DNA from: Thiopseudomonas sp964394445
Lineage (GTDB): Bacteria; Pseudomonadota; Gammaproteobacteria; Pseudomonadales; Pseudomonadaceae
NCBI GenBank assembly: GCA_964394445.1
Contig: CAYMXO010000005.1
Coordinates: forward strand, 1 to 64,000
Direction of reading: 5' to 3'
DNA: 64,000 bases
The notes beneath the pieces were generated by a model, which had not been told where the DNA came from, did not search any database, and was given only the letters and a program-made list of their open reading frames with translations. Below, piece after piece: positions 17,854 through 26,929 of this stretch (its first letter is position 1; every line of letters starts with the position of its first letter). The translations under genes were made by a program, and so were the position numbers.

Positions 17854-18128
17854 TTTGTTTTTCCGATTTCCGCTCGCCGGAGCTGACTGAGAAGCTCCAA
17901 ATTAGACCACCAGGTCACCTGCAGGCAAAAAATAGCGCAAAAGCATACTGTTTGCCAAATATCGCTCCTGCCCTGGGCAGTTCAAGGATAGACGCAGAAG
18001 CATAGTCGCAAGACACATTTTGCACCATAGGCCAAAGGCCGTAAGTAAAAAGCGCAATGCTGCGGGAGTATGGCCCATACCGTTGGTTATGCCATAATGC
18101 GCGTTTTGTTTTCTGCCGTATCAAGCCG

Positions 18129-18872
18129 ATGAACCAGCGCCGCGACAACCTGTTTGACACCCCGCTCACCCGGGTACCCGATTTCACCTTCAACGAAGAT
18201 GTGGTGCGGGTTTTTCCCGACATGATCAAGCGTTCGGTGCCCGGTTACCCGACCATTGTGGAAAACAGCGGTGTGCTGGCAGCACAGTTTGCCCGCCCCA
18301 ACAGCCTGATTTACGACCTTGGCTGCTCGCTGGGCGCGGTTACCCAGGCCATGCGCCGCCATGTCAGCCAGCCCGGCTGCAAGGTGATTGCCGTGGATAA
18401 TTCGGCCGCCATGGTCAGCCGCTGCCGTGAGTACCTGCAGGCGCAGGACGCCATGCATCAGGAGCTGCTGCCAGCAGAGGTGGTCGAGGCCGATATCCTG
18501 CAGCTTGAACTACAACCCTGCTCGGTGGTGGCGCTGAATTTTACCCTGCAGTTCGTCCCCCCCGGACGCCGCCTGGAACTGCTCGACAAGATCCGCCGGC
18601 AACTGCTGCCAGGCGGCGTATTGATCCTGTCAGAAAAACTGCACTTTACCGATCCGGCCGAACAGGAGCTGCTCAACGAGCTGCACCTGGCATTCAAGCG
18701 GGCCAACGGTTACAGCGAGCTTGAAATCGCACAAAAGCGCCGTGCCATCGAAAAGGTCATGCTGCCGGACAGCCTGGAGGAGCACCGCGAGCGCTTGCGG
18801 CTGGCCGGTTTCAGCCAGATCCACCTATGGTTTCAATGCATCAACTTTGCTTCCATGGTCGCCCTGCCATGA
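18129..18872 (+). CDS. cmoA: Carboxy-S-adenosyl-L-methionine synthase
   Basis: A 247-residue SAM-fold enzyme that makes carboxy-SAM from SAM and prephenate for tRNA wobble modification. Features are RRDNLFDTPLTRVPDFTFNE at the N-terminus, LIYDLGCSLGAVTQAM (SAM site), VIAVDNSAAMV, NFTLQFVPPGRR and LILSEKLHF. An in-frame extension of 24 codons lacks homology; ATG 18129 matches the family start. Its stop overlaps the cmoB start as ATGA, so the pair is coupled. Confidence 0.96.
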   Translation: MNQRRDNLFDTPLTRVPDFTFNEDVVRVFPDMIKRSVPGYPTIVENSGVLAAQFARPNSLIYDLGCSLGAVTQAMRRHVSQPGCKVIAVDNSAAMVSRCREYLQAQDAMHQELLPAEVVEADILQLELQPCSVVALNFTLQFVPPGRRLELLDKIRRQLLPGGVLILSEKLHFTDPAEQELLNELHLAFKRANGYSELEIAQKRRAIEKVMLPDSLEEHRERLRLAGFSQIHLWFQCINFASMVALP

Positions 18873-19831
18873 TCGACTTCACCACGTTCGCCCGCCACCT
18901 GGACCGCACGCCACTGAAAGCCTGGGCCCGCACTGTCCAGGACCAGTTCAACCAGCATTTTGATACTGGCCACGGCGACCTGCCACGCTGGATGGATGCC
19001 GTACAACAGATTCCTCCGCTTGAGCTGGAACACCACGAGCTGGTGGAGCGTCTTGAGCTGTACGGCCCCTGCAGCGACGACCAGCTGGTACAGCTGACCC
19101 TGGCACTGCGTGGTTTACACCCCTGGCGCAAAGGCCCCTTCCACCTGTTTGGCGTGCACGTGGATACTGAGTGGCGCTCGGACTGGAAATGGGAACGGGT
19201 CGCTCCGCACCTGGACTTGCAAGGCAAGCGGGTCCTGGATGTCGGCTGCGGTAACGGCTATTACATGTGGCGCATGCTCGGCGCCGAGGCCAAGACCCTG
19301 GTCGGCGTTGATCCCAACTGGCTGTTTTTCTGCCAGTTCCATGCAGTCAAAAAGTTTCTGCCGCACGCCCCTGTCTGGCACCTGCCATTTGCCCTGGAAG
19401 ACCTGCCGCCCAGGCTTGAAGGCTTTGATACGGTGTTTTCAATGGGCGTACTCTATCACCGCAAGTCCCCCGTTGATCACCTGCTGGCGCTGAAAGACTG
19501 CCTGCTGCCAGGTGGCGAACTGGTACTGGAAACGCTGGTGGTGGAAGGTGACGAGCAGCAGGTGCTGGTGCCTGAAGACCGCTATGCCCAGATGCGCAAT
19601 GTCTGGTTTCTGCCATCAGTGCCCGCGCTGATGCTCTGGCTCAGGCGCGCAGGCTTCCGTGATGTGCGCTGCGTTGATGAAAGCACCACAACCATTAACG
19701 AGCAACGCAGCACGGACTGGATGCAGTGGCAATCTCTTGAATCATTCCTTGACCCGGCCGACCACAGCCGCACCGTGGAAGGCCTGCCCGCACCGCGCCG
19801 GGCGGTGATTCTGGCCCGCAAGCCCGCCTGA
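18869..19831 (+). CDS. cmoB: tRNA U34 carboxymethyltransferase
   Basis: A 320-residue enzyme that transfers the carboxymethyl group from carboxy-SAM to 5-hydroxyuridine 34 of tRNA, giving cmo5U. It shows GPFHLFGVHVDTEWRSDWKW, the SAM motif VLDVGCGNGYYMW, GVDPNWLFFCQF, FDTVFSMGVLYHRKSP and NVWFLPSVPALMLWL, all hallmarks of CmoB. The ATG at 18869 overlaps the cmoA stop by 4 bases; a longer frame from 18827 inside cmoA is not needed. Confidence 0.97.
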   Translation: MIDFTTFARHLDRTPLKAWARTVQDQFNQHFDTGHGDLPRWMDAVQQIPPLELEHHELVERLELYGPCSDDQLVQLTLALRGLHPWRKGPFHLFGVHVDTEWRSDWKWERVAPHLDLQGKRVLDVGCGNGYYMWRMLGAEAKTLVGVDPNWLFFCQFHAVKKFLPHAPVWHLPFALEDLPPRLEGFDTVFSMGVLYHRKSPVDHLLALKDCLLPGGELVLETLVVEGDEQQVLVPEDRYAQMRNVWFLPSVPALMLWLRRAGFRDVRCVDESTTTINEQRSTDWMQWQSLESFLDPADHSRTVEGLPAPRRAVILARKPA

Positions 19832-20031
19832 ATCGTACCGTTCGGAACCTGGTCGTATCCGGCAGCCGTTCCGTATTGCCATCTTGACGCCTGCGCGGTT
19901 GCAATGCCGCCACCACAACGTCAAACAGTCGACGCCAAAATAAAACCCTGTTTCGACTAAGGGCGACTTACAAGTTCACGGGAAACCTTGCACATTCAGC
20001 CCGTGCAAAAGACCATGAAAGGAGCCTTCCC

Positions 20032-21288
20032 TTGACCCGTTTACTGATCGCATTGGCACTCTGGGCTGCAGCACTGCCTGCCCTGACCGCTGCCGACCCC
20101 GTTGACCCGGTTATTATCGGTCTGAGTTATCCACGTACCGGACATTACCGCGAGGAAGGTCTGGCGCAAATGCGTGCTGCCCTGCTGGCAGTTGAAGAAA
20201 TCAACCGCAATGGTGGTGTACTCGGCAAGCCTCTGCAGTTGATCAACCGTGACAGCTCAGCACGCCCGGAAAAGGCTCGACGCAACATCGACAGCATGGT
20301 TGCCGAGGGCGCCGCAATGCTGTTTGGCAGTGTTTCCAGTGCCGAAGCCATTGCCGCCGGCGAACAGGCTAAAAGCCATGACCGCCTGTACTTTGCCACC
20401 ATCGGCTACTCCGACGATGTGACCACGGAAAAGGGGCACCGCAATCTTTTCCGTGAAAGCACCAGCGCCACCATGACCGGTCGTGCGCTGGGCCAGTATC
20501 TGACCCGGCACTTTCCGGATAAAAAATATTTCTACATTACCGCCGACTACAACTGGGGCCACACATCGGAAGCAGCCCTGCGTGAAAGCACCGGCACCCG
20601 CAGTATCGGCGAACACCCCGGGGTGACCCTTCCCTTCCCGACTGCCAAACAGTCCGACTATAGCGCGGTGCTTGAGCAGGCCGGTGCCAGTGATGCCGAC
20701 ATCCTGGTGCTGGTGCTGTATGGACATGACCTGGTACGCGCGATGCAGACGGCCGACAGCATGGGCCTGAACCGCACAATGCAGATCGTGGCACCCAACC
20801 TGACCCAGTCAGTCATCGAGCAGACCGGGCCCAGCATCACCGTCGGCATGATCGGTGCCGAGCACTGGATCTGGCGCGTACCCGAGCTGGAAAATTCGGA
20901 GGCCGGCGTGCGCTTCGTGGAAAACTACAACCGCACGTACAATCTCTATCCGCCCAGCGCGGCTGCATCGGCCTATACCGTCATTCATCAGTGGACCGAT
21001 GCGGTTAACCGCAGCAACTCGCTGAATACCCAGTCTGTCGTGCGCGCACTGGAAGACCACAGCTATAGCCTGCTCAAAGGGCCGGCGCAATGGCGTGGCT
21101 TCGACCACCAGAACGTTCAGCCGGTCTATGTGGTCCGGGTCAACGACCGCGCAACCGTGGTCAGGCACCCCTCCAAACAGGACTACTTCGAGATCCTGCA
21201 TCAGCTTGACGGTGAACAGGCGGCTGTCAGCCACGAGGAGTGGCGCAACTCCCGAATGGCCGCTGGCCAACCCGATGTGCTTAGATAA
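20032..21288 (+). CDS. Orphan ABC-type branched-chain amino acid/amide binding protein
   Basis: A 418-residue type I periplasmic binding protein with signal peptide MTRLLIALALWAAALPALTA. It shows VIIGLSYPRTGHYREEGLAQ, AVEEINRNGGVLGKPLQL, LFGSVSSAEAIA, YFYITADYNWGHT and NLYPPSAAASAYTVIHQW, typical of the LivJ/UrtA/AmiC group (PF13458/PF13433). The start is TTG with GGAG 7 bases upstream. No permease or ATPase genes are near, so it either serves a distant transporter or feeds a sensor system. A terminator follows. The ligand is unknown. Confidence 0.85.
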   Translation: MTRLLIALALWAAALPALTAADPVDPVIIGLSYPRTGHYREEGLAQMRAALLAVEEINRNGGVLGKPLQLINRDSSARPEKARRNIDSMVAEGAAMLFGSVSSAEAIAAGEQAKSHDRLYFATIGYSDDVTTEKGHRNLFRESTSATMTGRALGQYLTRHFPDKKYFYITADYNWGHTSEAALRESTGTRSIGEHPGVTLPFPTAKQSDYSAVLEQAGASDADILVLVLYGHDLVRAMQTADSMGLNRTMQIVAPNLTQSVIEQTGPSITVGMIGAEHWIWRVPELENSEAGVRFVENYNRTYNLYPPSAAASAYTVIHQWTDAVNRSNSLNTQSVVRALEDHSYSLLKGPAQWRGFDHQNVQPVYVVRVNDRATVVRHPSKQDYFEILHQLDGEQAAVSHEEWRNSRMAAGQPDVLR

Positions 21289-21305
21289 CCAGCCTCTCCA
21301 GATAA

Positions 21306-21336
21306 AAAACCCGGCATCTATGGCCGGGTTTTTTGT
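21306..21336. terminator. Bidirectional rho-independent terminator
   Basis: AAAAAACCCGGC, a short loop ATCTATG, then GCCGGGTTTTTT between the convergent binding-protein gene and putP. It has A and T tracts on both sides. Confidence 0.92.
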
Positions 21337-21399
21337 ATGCGCAAGCCGGTTACGGATCCAGCCAGGCATCTTTCTCAAACTGCATCACACGCCGTGTCA

Positions 21400-22896
21400 T
21401 CAACTCCCTTTGCTTGCATCGGCATAGGTCTGCTCGGCTTTGGCAAAGCGCTCGATCATGCTTGCAGAAGGCGCCTTGTCCAGCAAACTGACCACTACAA
21501 TGGCAAGGCCGGACAGCAGGAAACCCGGAATGATTTCGTACAGACCAAGGCCAATGAACTCCTTCCACACCACAACCACCACAGCACCGGTCAGCATACC
21601 GGCGAGCGCGCCGTTGCGGGTCATGCGTGACCAGGTGACCGACAGCAGCACAACAGGCCCGAATGCGGCACCAAAGCCGGCCCAGGCATAGGCCACCAGT
21701 CCCAGCACCTTGCTTTCCGGATTTGCTGCAATCCACACCGCAACCAGTGCAATCAGCAACACCATCAGCCGGCCAATCCAGACCAGTTCTTTTTGCGAAG
21801 CGTCCTTGCGCAGAAATGCCTTGTACAGGTCTTCGGTCATGGCGCTGGCACTCACCAGCAGCTGACAGCTCAGCGTACTCATCACCGCTGCCAGTACCGC
21901 CGCCAGAATCACGCCGGCGACCCAGGGGTTGAACAGGATTTTCGCCAGCTCCATAAACACCCGCTCGCTGTTTTGCGTCACGGCGCCGGCCTGTTCCGGG
22001 TTGCCGGTAAAATAGGCAATGCCGAAAAAACCTACCGCAACCGCACCGGCCAGGGTCAGGATCATCCAGGTAATGCCGATGCGGCGCGCCGCCGGAATGC
22101 TCTGCACCGAGCGCGCAGCCATGAAGCGCACCAGAATGTGCGGCTGGCCAAAATACCCCAGGCCCCAGCCAAACAGGGAAATCAGTGCAATGAACGACAG
22201 CCCTTCAAACATGTTGAAGCCCTGCGGACGCACCTGTTCGATGGTGGCCAGGGTGGCCGGTAAATCACCCAGCGCCAGCACCACAAACAGCGGCGTGACC
22301 AACAGTGCAAAAATCATCAGGCTGGCCTGCACGGTATCGGTCCAGCTGACCGCCAGAAAGCCGCCAATGAACACATAAACCACCGTGGCTGCCGCACCCA
22401 GCCACAAGGCCGTGCCATATTCCAGTCCGAAGGTGCTTTCAAACAGGCGGGCGCCGGCAACCATGCCGGAGGCACAATAAATGGTAAAAAACACCAGAAT
22501 GACCGCTGCCGACATGATGCGCAGAATGCGGCTGCTGTCTTCAAAGCGGTGGGTGAAATAATCCGGCAGGGTCAGGGCGTTGTTGTTGAACTCGGTATGT
22601 ACCCGCAAACGTCCGGCCACCAGCAGCCAGTTGAGATAGGCGCCAGTGACCAGCCCAATGGCAATCCAGCTCTCGGACAAGCCGGACAGGTACACCGCGC
22701 CCGGCAGCCCCATCAGCAACCAGCCGCTCATGTCGGAGGCGCCGGCCGAGAGCGCTGTGACCCAGCTGCCCAGGCTGCGGCCGCCAAGGATATAATCGGA
22801 AAAGTTCTTCGTCGCGCGCCAGGCAATGAAGCCGATCAGCACCATCGCCGAGATATAAATCGTAAAGGTAACCAGTACCGGAGTGGAAACTGCCAT
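21400..22896 (-). CDS. putP: Sodium/proline symporter
   Basis: A 498-residue SSS-family transporter that imports L-proline with Na+. It shows ATKNFSDYILGGRSLGSWVTA in the second membrane region, ALSAGASDMSGWLLMGLPGA (cation and substrate residues), GFLAVSWTDTVQA, the FGWGLGYFGQPHILVRFMA segment that is highly conserved in PutP, and ISTLSCQLLVSASAMTEDLYK-like residues. About 13 hydrophobic helices are seen. No putA is adjacent, so regulation with proline catabolism is not visible here. Confidence 0.94.
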   Translation of the reverse strand: MAVSTPVLVTFTIYISAMVLIGFIAWRATKNFSDYILGGRSLGSWVTALSAGASDMSGWLLMGLPGAVYLSGLSESWIAIGLVTGAYLNWLLVAGRLRVHTEFNNNALTLPDYFTHRFEDSSRILRIMSAAVILVFFTIYCASGMVAGARLFESTFGLEYGTALWLGAAATVVYVFIGGFLAVSWTDTVQASLMIFALLVTPLFVVLALGDLPATLATIEQVRPQGFNMFEGLSFIALISLFGWGLGYFGQPHILVRFMAARSVQSIPAARRIGITWMILTLAGAVAVGFFGIAYFTGNPEQAGAVTQNSERVFMELAKILFNPWVAGVILAAVLAAVMSTLSCQLLVSASAMTEDLYKAFLRKDASQKELVWIGRLMVLLIALVAVWIAANPESKVLGLVAYAWAGFGAAFGPVVLLSVTWSRMTRNGALAGMLTGAVVVVVWKEFIGLGLYEIIPGFLLSGLAIVVVSLLDKAPSASMIERFAKAEQTYADASKGS

Positions 22897-23162
22897 GGGA
22901 TCCTGCTTTGTCTGTCCAAAAACGCTGCAAGAGTACCCCGACTGGGCTATTTTTTACAGTCTGCAGCAGTAAAACGCCGTTGCGCCGGAATCACTGTTTT
23001 ATGCGGTCATGCACAAAATGCCTGCCAGCTGACCCGGGCAAAAAACGCCAGTGTGGATATAGCCTGCAAAGTAGCAGCCCTGACTGCCATTCATGCAGTG
23101 TTTAGCCGAAGTTCAGGGTAACATGCCACCATGGATGTTCGATTCACAAGGAACCACATCTA
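22897..23162. other. Divergent intergenic region, putP / ydbH
   Basis: About 270 bases holding the promoters of putP (minus) and ydbH (plus). AAGGA lies about 10 bases before the ydbH ATG. No gene or clear operator was seen. Confidence 0.4.
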
Positions 23163-25286
23163 ATGGGTAGCCCGGTTTCCACGCAAAGGGGACAGCAGTC
23201 CTGGCCGGCACGGCTGGCACGGCTGGCACGGCTGGCACGGCTGGCACGCATTCTACTGTTGCTACTGTTGCTGCTGGTTGCCACCATTGCCTGGTTGCCG
23301 GTTTTGCTACCGTACGCTCTGCAACAGCAAGGTATTCTTCTGCACTGGCAGGGTGCCCGCTGGAGCCTGCATGGCCTGCAGCTGGAGCGGTTGCAACTGG
23401 AGTACGCCGGGCAGCGCCTGCAGGCAGAAGACCTGCAGTTGCGCTGGCACTGGCAACTTCAACAACCGGTGAAAGCTCTGGACATTGGCCGCCTCGGCGT
23501 ACAGGCCAGTCTCTTTAGCGAAACCGGCAACGAACCAGGTGCAGAGCTGGATCTGGCCGCTCTCGCTCCGTGGCTGCCGCAGCAGCTGGCCATTCGCTCG
23601 CTCAGCGCAACCCTGACCGGCATGGCCAATGTATCCGGCTCAATTCTGCTGCAGGCAGACGACAAACACCCGCTCTGGCAGCCGCGCCAGCTGGAGCTGG
23701 ACCTTGAGCTGACAGAGCTGGACCCGCGCTGGCTGGAAGGCATACCGGCCGAGCTGCAGCCGCAAAGCCTGCGCGTACGCACCCTGACCCATCCGGATAG
23801 CGCACAGGCACCAGACAGCCAGCAAATTCTGACACTGGACCTGCATAGCCTCGGAGAATCGCAAATCCAGCTGTCCGGCATCCTTCATCTGCTACAAGAC
23901 AGTAGCTGGCGCGGCCGGCTCGAGCAGGCACGCCTGCACCTTGAACTGCCGCGCTATGATTTTGACGGTGTTGTACTGGAAGCGTTGCAGACGCAAATGT
24001 ACTTCAACGCAGACGCCAGCGAAGACGGTTTTCACCTGCAGCTGATCCAGCCCGCCAGCCTGACGGTTGCGCAGCTGGCCGTTGACCGGCACACCAGGCT
24101 GCAACAGATCACTGCCACCCTGACCGGTTTGCAGCTGGCGGGCGGACTGTCCGGCGACCATGGGTTGCGGCTTGAAGCCGGCTATCACGCCAGCATCAGC
24201 CAACTGCACGATCCGCTGCTGCGCCCACAGACCTGGAATGCTGCCGGCACGCTTGCCGGCCTGCTGCCGGCGCTTGAAGCCAGCGCGGCTATCAGCAATA
24301 CCGACGGGCTACAACTGGACAGCAACTGGCACTGGCAGAACGACAACCTGACCGGCACCCTGATTCTGCCTGCCATATTCTTGCGCGCCGGCAATCCACT
24401 GCAAAAGACCCTGCCCGACTGGCCGCAGCTGGTCGAATTCAACAACGGCCGGCTGAACGGGCAGGCCAGCATCAACCTGCCTGCCGGTAGCCCGCTGCAG
24501 GTGAGCGGGCATTTCATCGGTAGCGGGCTGGACGGCATCATCAACCGCAGCGAGCTGGCCGGCCTGGACTTTACCGCTTTTTTCCGGCTCGATGGTAACG
24601 GGCAGTTGCGGCTGGACCTGCCCCGACTGGTGATTGGTGAGCTGAATCCCGGCGTGCCAATCCAGCAGCTGACCGTGCGGGAAAGCAGCTACAGCGGCCA
24701 TGTTGACCGTCTGGAGCAGGGCACCGCGGCCTGGCAAAGCATTCGGGGGCAGGTGTTGGGTGGCGAATTTGCACTGGGCGCCAACCGCATCCGGCTGGAT
24801 ACGGAAAACCGCATGCAGCTGCAGCTTTCGGGAGTGCTGCTGCAGGATGCGCTGGCCCTGTATCCTGCCGAAGGCCTGTACGGACAGGCCACCATCGACG
24901 GCAGCCTGCCGCTGCTGGTCAGCGCAAGCGGGGTGTTTATCGAACAGGGCCAGCTGCAGGCCCGCCAGCCCGGCATTCTCAGATTCCAGTCGGAACAGGT
25001 ACGCTCGCTTGGCCGGGCCAACCCCGGCATGCAGCTGGTTGCCGAAGCGCTCGACGACTTTCACTTCAATGTGCTCGACAGCAAGCTGGATTACGAACCT
25101 TCAGGTAAACTGTTGTTCAATATAAGGCTTGAAGGAAAAAACCCGGCGGTGGAAAACGGCCGTCCGATACACCTGAACCTGAATCTGGAAGAAGACCTGC
25201 CGGCATTGCTGGCCAGCATCCAGCTCAGCAACCATGTTAGCGAAACCATTCAGGAGCGGATCCGCCAGCGCCTGCAAAACCGATAA
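23163..25286 (+). CDS. ydbH: YdbH family AsmA-like intermembrane phospholipid transport protein
   Basis: A 707-residue protein anchored by one N-terminal helix (ILLLLLLLLVATIAWLPVLL, about residues 30-50). The rest is a long periplasmic beta-rich region of the AsmA-like/DUF2953 type, ending in NIRLEGKNPAVENGRPIHLN and NLEEDLPALLASIQLSNHV. With TamB and YhdP, YdbH carries phospholipids from the inner to the outer membrane in enterobacteria. The identity is strongly supported by the following genes ynbE and ydbL in the same operon. A 9-bp tandem repeat encodes LARLARLARLAR just before the helix. Confidence 0.88.
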   Translation: MGSPVSTQRGQQSWPARLARLARLARLARILLLLLLLLVATIAWLPVLLPYALQQQGILLHWQGARWSLHGLQLERLQLEYAGQRLQAEDLQLRWHWQLQQPVKALDIGRLGVQASLFSETGNEPGAELDLAALAPWLPQQLAIRSLSATLTGMANVSGSILLQADDKHPLWQPRQLELDLELTELDPRWLEGIPAELQPQSLRVRTLTHPDSAQAPDSQQILTLDLHSLGESQIQLSGILHLLQDSSWRGRLEQARLHLELPRYDFDGVVLEALQTQMYFNADASEDGFHLQLIQPASLTVAQLAVDRHTRLQQITATLTGLQLAGGLSGDHGLRLEAGYHASISQLHDPLLRPQTWNAAGTLAGLLPALEASAAISNTDGLQLDSNWHWQNDNLTGTLILPAIFLRAGNPLQKTLPDWPQLVEFNNGRLNGQASINLPAGSPLQVSGHFIGSGLDGIINRSELAGLDFTAFFRLDGNGQLRLDLPRLVIGELNPGVPIQQLTVRESSYSGHVDRLEQGTAAWQSIRGQVLGGEFALGANRIRLDTENRMQLQLSGVLLQDALALYPAEGLYGQATIDGSLPLLVSASGVFIEQGQLQARQPGILRFQSEQVRSLGRANPGMQLVAEALDDFHFNVLDSKLDYEPSGKLLFNIRLEGKNPAVENGRPIHLNLNLEEDLPALLASIQLSNHVSETIQERIRQRLQNR
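23207..23249 (+). repeat. Tandem repeat, 9-bp unit GGCACGGCT, about 4.8 copies, inside ydbH
   Basis: Four exact copies (23207-23242) plus a partial fifth. The unit length is a multiple of three, so copy-number change would add or remove three residues (Ala-Arg-Leu) without shifting the frame. It encodes the basic cytoplasmic stretch before the membrane anchor. Confidence 0.93.
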
Positions 25287-25302
25287 GGAAAAGGAACCAG
25301 CC

Positions 25303-25494
25303 ATGTCTCCACACACACTGCTTGCCGGGCTCTTGCTGGGAACAGCACTGGCAGCCTGCACACCAACCGTGCAGGTAGCCATGCCAAGCGAGCCAATCAA
25401 CATCAACCTTAACGTCAAGATCGAGCATGAAATCTACATCAAGGTCGACAAGGCCCTGGACAACCTGTTCGATGAATCCAGCGGTCTGTTCTAG
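25303..25494 (+). CDS. ynbE: YnbE family lipoprotein
   Basis: A 63-residue lipoprotein. The lipobox is LAAC (residues 16-19), followed by TPTVQVAMPSEPININLNVK, then IEHEIYIKVDKALDNLF, an almost invariant sequence in the YnbE family. It is an outer-membrane partner of YdbH in lipid transport. ATG 25303 has AAGGA upstream; it begins 16 bases after ydbH and ends 10 bases before ydbL. Confidence 0.93.
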   Translation: MSPHTLLAGLLLGTALAACTPTVQVAMPSEPININLNVKIEHEIYIKVDKALDNLFDESSGLF

Positions 25495-25504
25495 GGAGCC
25501 AGTC

Positions 25505-25852
25505 ATGTCAATCCGTAATTTTTTCACTGCTGTTGCGCTGACTGCCGGTCTGGTGACAACCCAGGCCTGGGCGCTGGATCTCAACGGCGCCATGAGTGGC
25601 CTGCCGGCCGCCAAATCGGCGGGTCAACTGGGCGAGCAACCCAACGGTTACCTGGGCGTGGTCAGCAACCAGGGCAATGCCGCCGGGATTGCCCAGCTGA
25701 TCAATCAGGCACGCAAGGCCGAGTATCAGCGGCTGGCCAAAGACAATAACCTGCAGCTGAGCGATGTTGAAACCATGGCGGGCAAAAAAGCCATCGAAAA
25801 AACACCGAACGGGCAATACATTCTGGTGAATGGCCGCTGGCTGAAAAAGTAA
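25505..25852 (+). CDS. ydbL: YdbL family periplasmic protein
   Basis: A 115-residue secreted protein (signal peptide through TTQAWA, mature start about LDLNGAM). It shows GQLGEQPNGYLGVV and INQARKAEYQRLAKDNN plus LSDVETMAGKKAIEKTPNG and the C-terminal W, typical of the YdbL family (DUF1318). It is encoded with YdbH and YnbE, and is thought to modulate the YdbH-YnbE complex in the periplasm. ATG 25505 has AGGGAG about 7 bases upstream. Confidence 0.92.
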   Translation: MSIRNFFTAVALTAGLVTTQAWALDLNGAMSGLPAAKSAGQLGEQPNGYLGVVSNQGNAAGIAQLINQARKAEYQRLAKDNNLQLSDVETMAGKKAIEKTPNGQYILVNGRWLKK

Positions 25853-25864
25853 CTTTTTACGCCC

Positions 25865-25893
25865 TTCCCTTTTACTGTGCTTTCCCCTATAAT
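25865..25893 (+). promoter_or_regulatory. Promoter of tRNA-Pro
   Basis: A perfect TATAAT (25888-25893) lies about 31 bases before the tRNA. TTCCCT (25865-25870) with 17-base spacing is a weak -35. It starts immediately after the ydbL stop. Confidence 0.65.
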
Positions 25894-25923
25894 GCGCAGC
25901 CATTCGGGGCAACCCGGATACTG

Positions 25924-26001
<78 letters not shown>

Positions 26002-26010
26002 AATTCAATA

Positions 26011-26041
26011 AAAACCGTTGATTTATCAGCGGTTTTTTTTT
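26011..26041 (+). terminator. Rho-independent terminator after tRNA-Pro
   Basis: AACCGTTGAT and ATCAGCGGTT form a 9-of-10 pair stem with a very short loop, followed by a run of T. Confidence 0.85.
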
Positions 26042-26114
26042 GCCTGTACTGAACATGCGAAAAAAGTATCGCAAAAATGTCGAGACGGCAGGTACAGACA
26101 TCAAGGAGGCACAC

Positions 26115-26912
26115 ATGAACCAGCCCGCCATTGCCCAGTGGCACGCCCGTAACTTCATCATTCTGCAACTGGCCAGTTTCCTGTTGCTGCTGAGCTGGGC
26201 CATGCCGGCCACCAAAGCACTGTGGCACGCTCTGGATGTACCGGTTTTTCGCCTGCTCAACGGCAGCCTTGGCCACCTGCCTGCCTGGGATTTTCTCTGG
26301 GCATTACTCAGCACCCGGGTTGCCGACCTGCTGGCAGCACTGGTGATGCTGTGCAGCCTGATCTTCGGCGGCATCATCTTTGACCGGCACCAGGTTTTGC
26401 GTGCCCTGCTGACTTTCATGGCCCTGCTGGTCTTTACCCTGATTGTCCGCACGCTGTTTACCCGGGCCGTTGACGCTGCCGGATTGCAGCATGCCAGTCC
26501 ATCGGTGTTTCTCGGAGACGGCTTCAGCCTCAGCGCGGCTTTTCCCTGGATGGAAGAAGTCATGGAAATCAAGGACCGCTCCAGCCGCAGCTTTCCCGGA
26601 GACCATGCCTCGGTATTGCTGCTGTGGACGGTATTTCTGAGCCTGTTCGCCCGCGGCAAGCGCTTGCTGCTGGTATGGCTGGCCGGCATCTTCCTTATCC
26701 TGCCGCGCCTGGTAGCGGGCGCGCACTGGCTCAGCGACAACCTGGTGGGCGGCGGCTTTGTTGTCATGCAGACTCTGGCCTGGGGCTACTACACTGCTGC
26801 TGGCCGGCCGGTGTACCGGCTATTGCATGCCGCGGCAATTCCCTTTGTCCGCCTGGCCCGCCATATCCCGGGCATCAACCGGCTGGCCATCATCCGGCTG
26901 GAGCAACACTAG
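26115..26912 (+). CDS. PAP2 family membrane phosphatase/phosphotransferase
   Basis: A 265-residue inner-membrane protein with about six hydrophobic helices. The PAP2 active-site blocks are present but variant: KDRSSRS (block 1), SFPGDHAS where PSGH is usual (block 2), and RLVAGAHWLSDNLVGG (block 3, with the catalytic His and Asp). Such enzymes dephosphorylate or transphosphorylate lipid phosphates such as undecaprenyl diphosphate or lipid A phosphate; lipid A modification is a possibility, not shown. ATG 26115 has a strong AAGGAGG 5 bases upstream. It converges on fadD with only 17 bases between them. Confidence 0.82.
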   Translation: MNQPAIAQWHARNFIILQLASFLLLLSWAMPATKALWHALDVPVFRLLNGSLGHLPAWDFLWALLSTRVADLLAALVMLCSLIFGGIIFDRHQVLRALLTFMALLVFTLIVRTLFTRAVDAAGLQHASPSVFLGDGFSLSAAFPWMEEVMEIKDRSSRSFPGDHASVLLLWTVFLSLFARGKRLLLVWLAGIFLILPRLVAGAHWLSDNLVGGGFVVMQTLAWGYYTAAGRPVYRLLHAAAIPFVRLARHIPGINRLAIIRLEQH

Positions 26913-26929
26913 CCACTGGTCAGAGCGGG

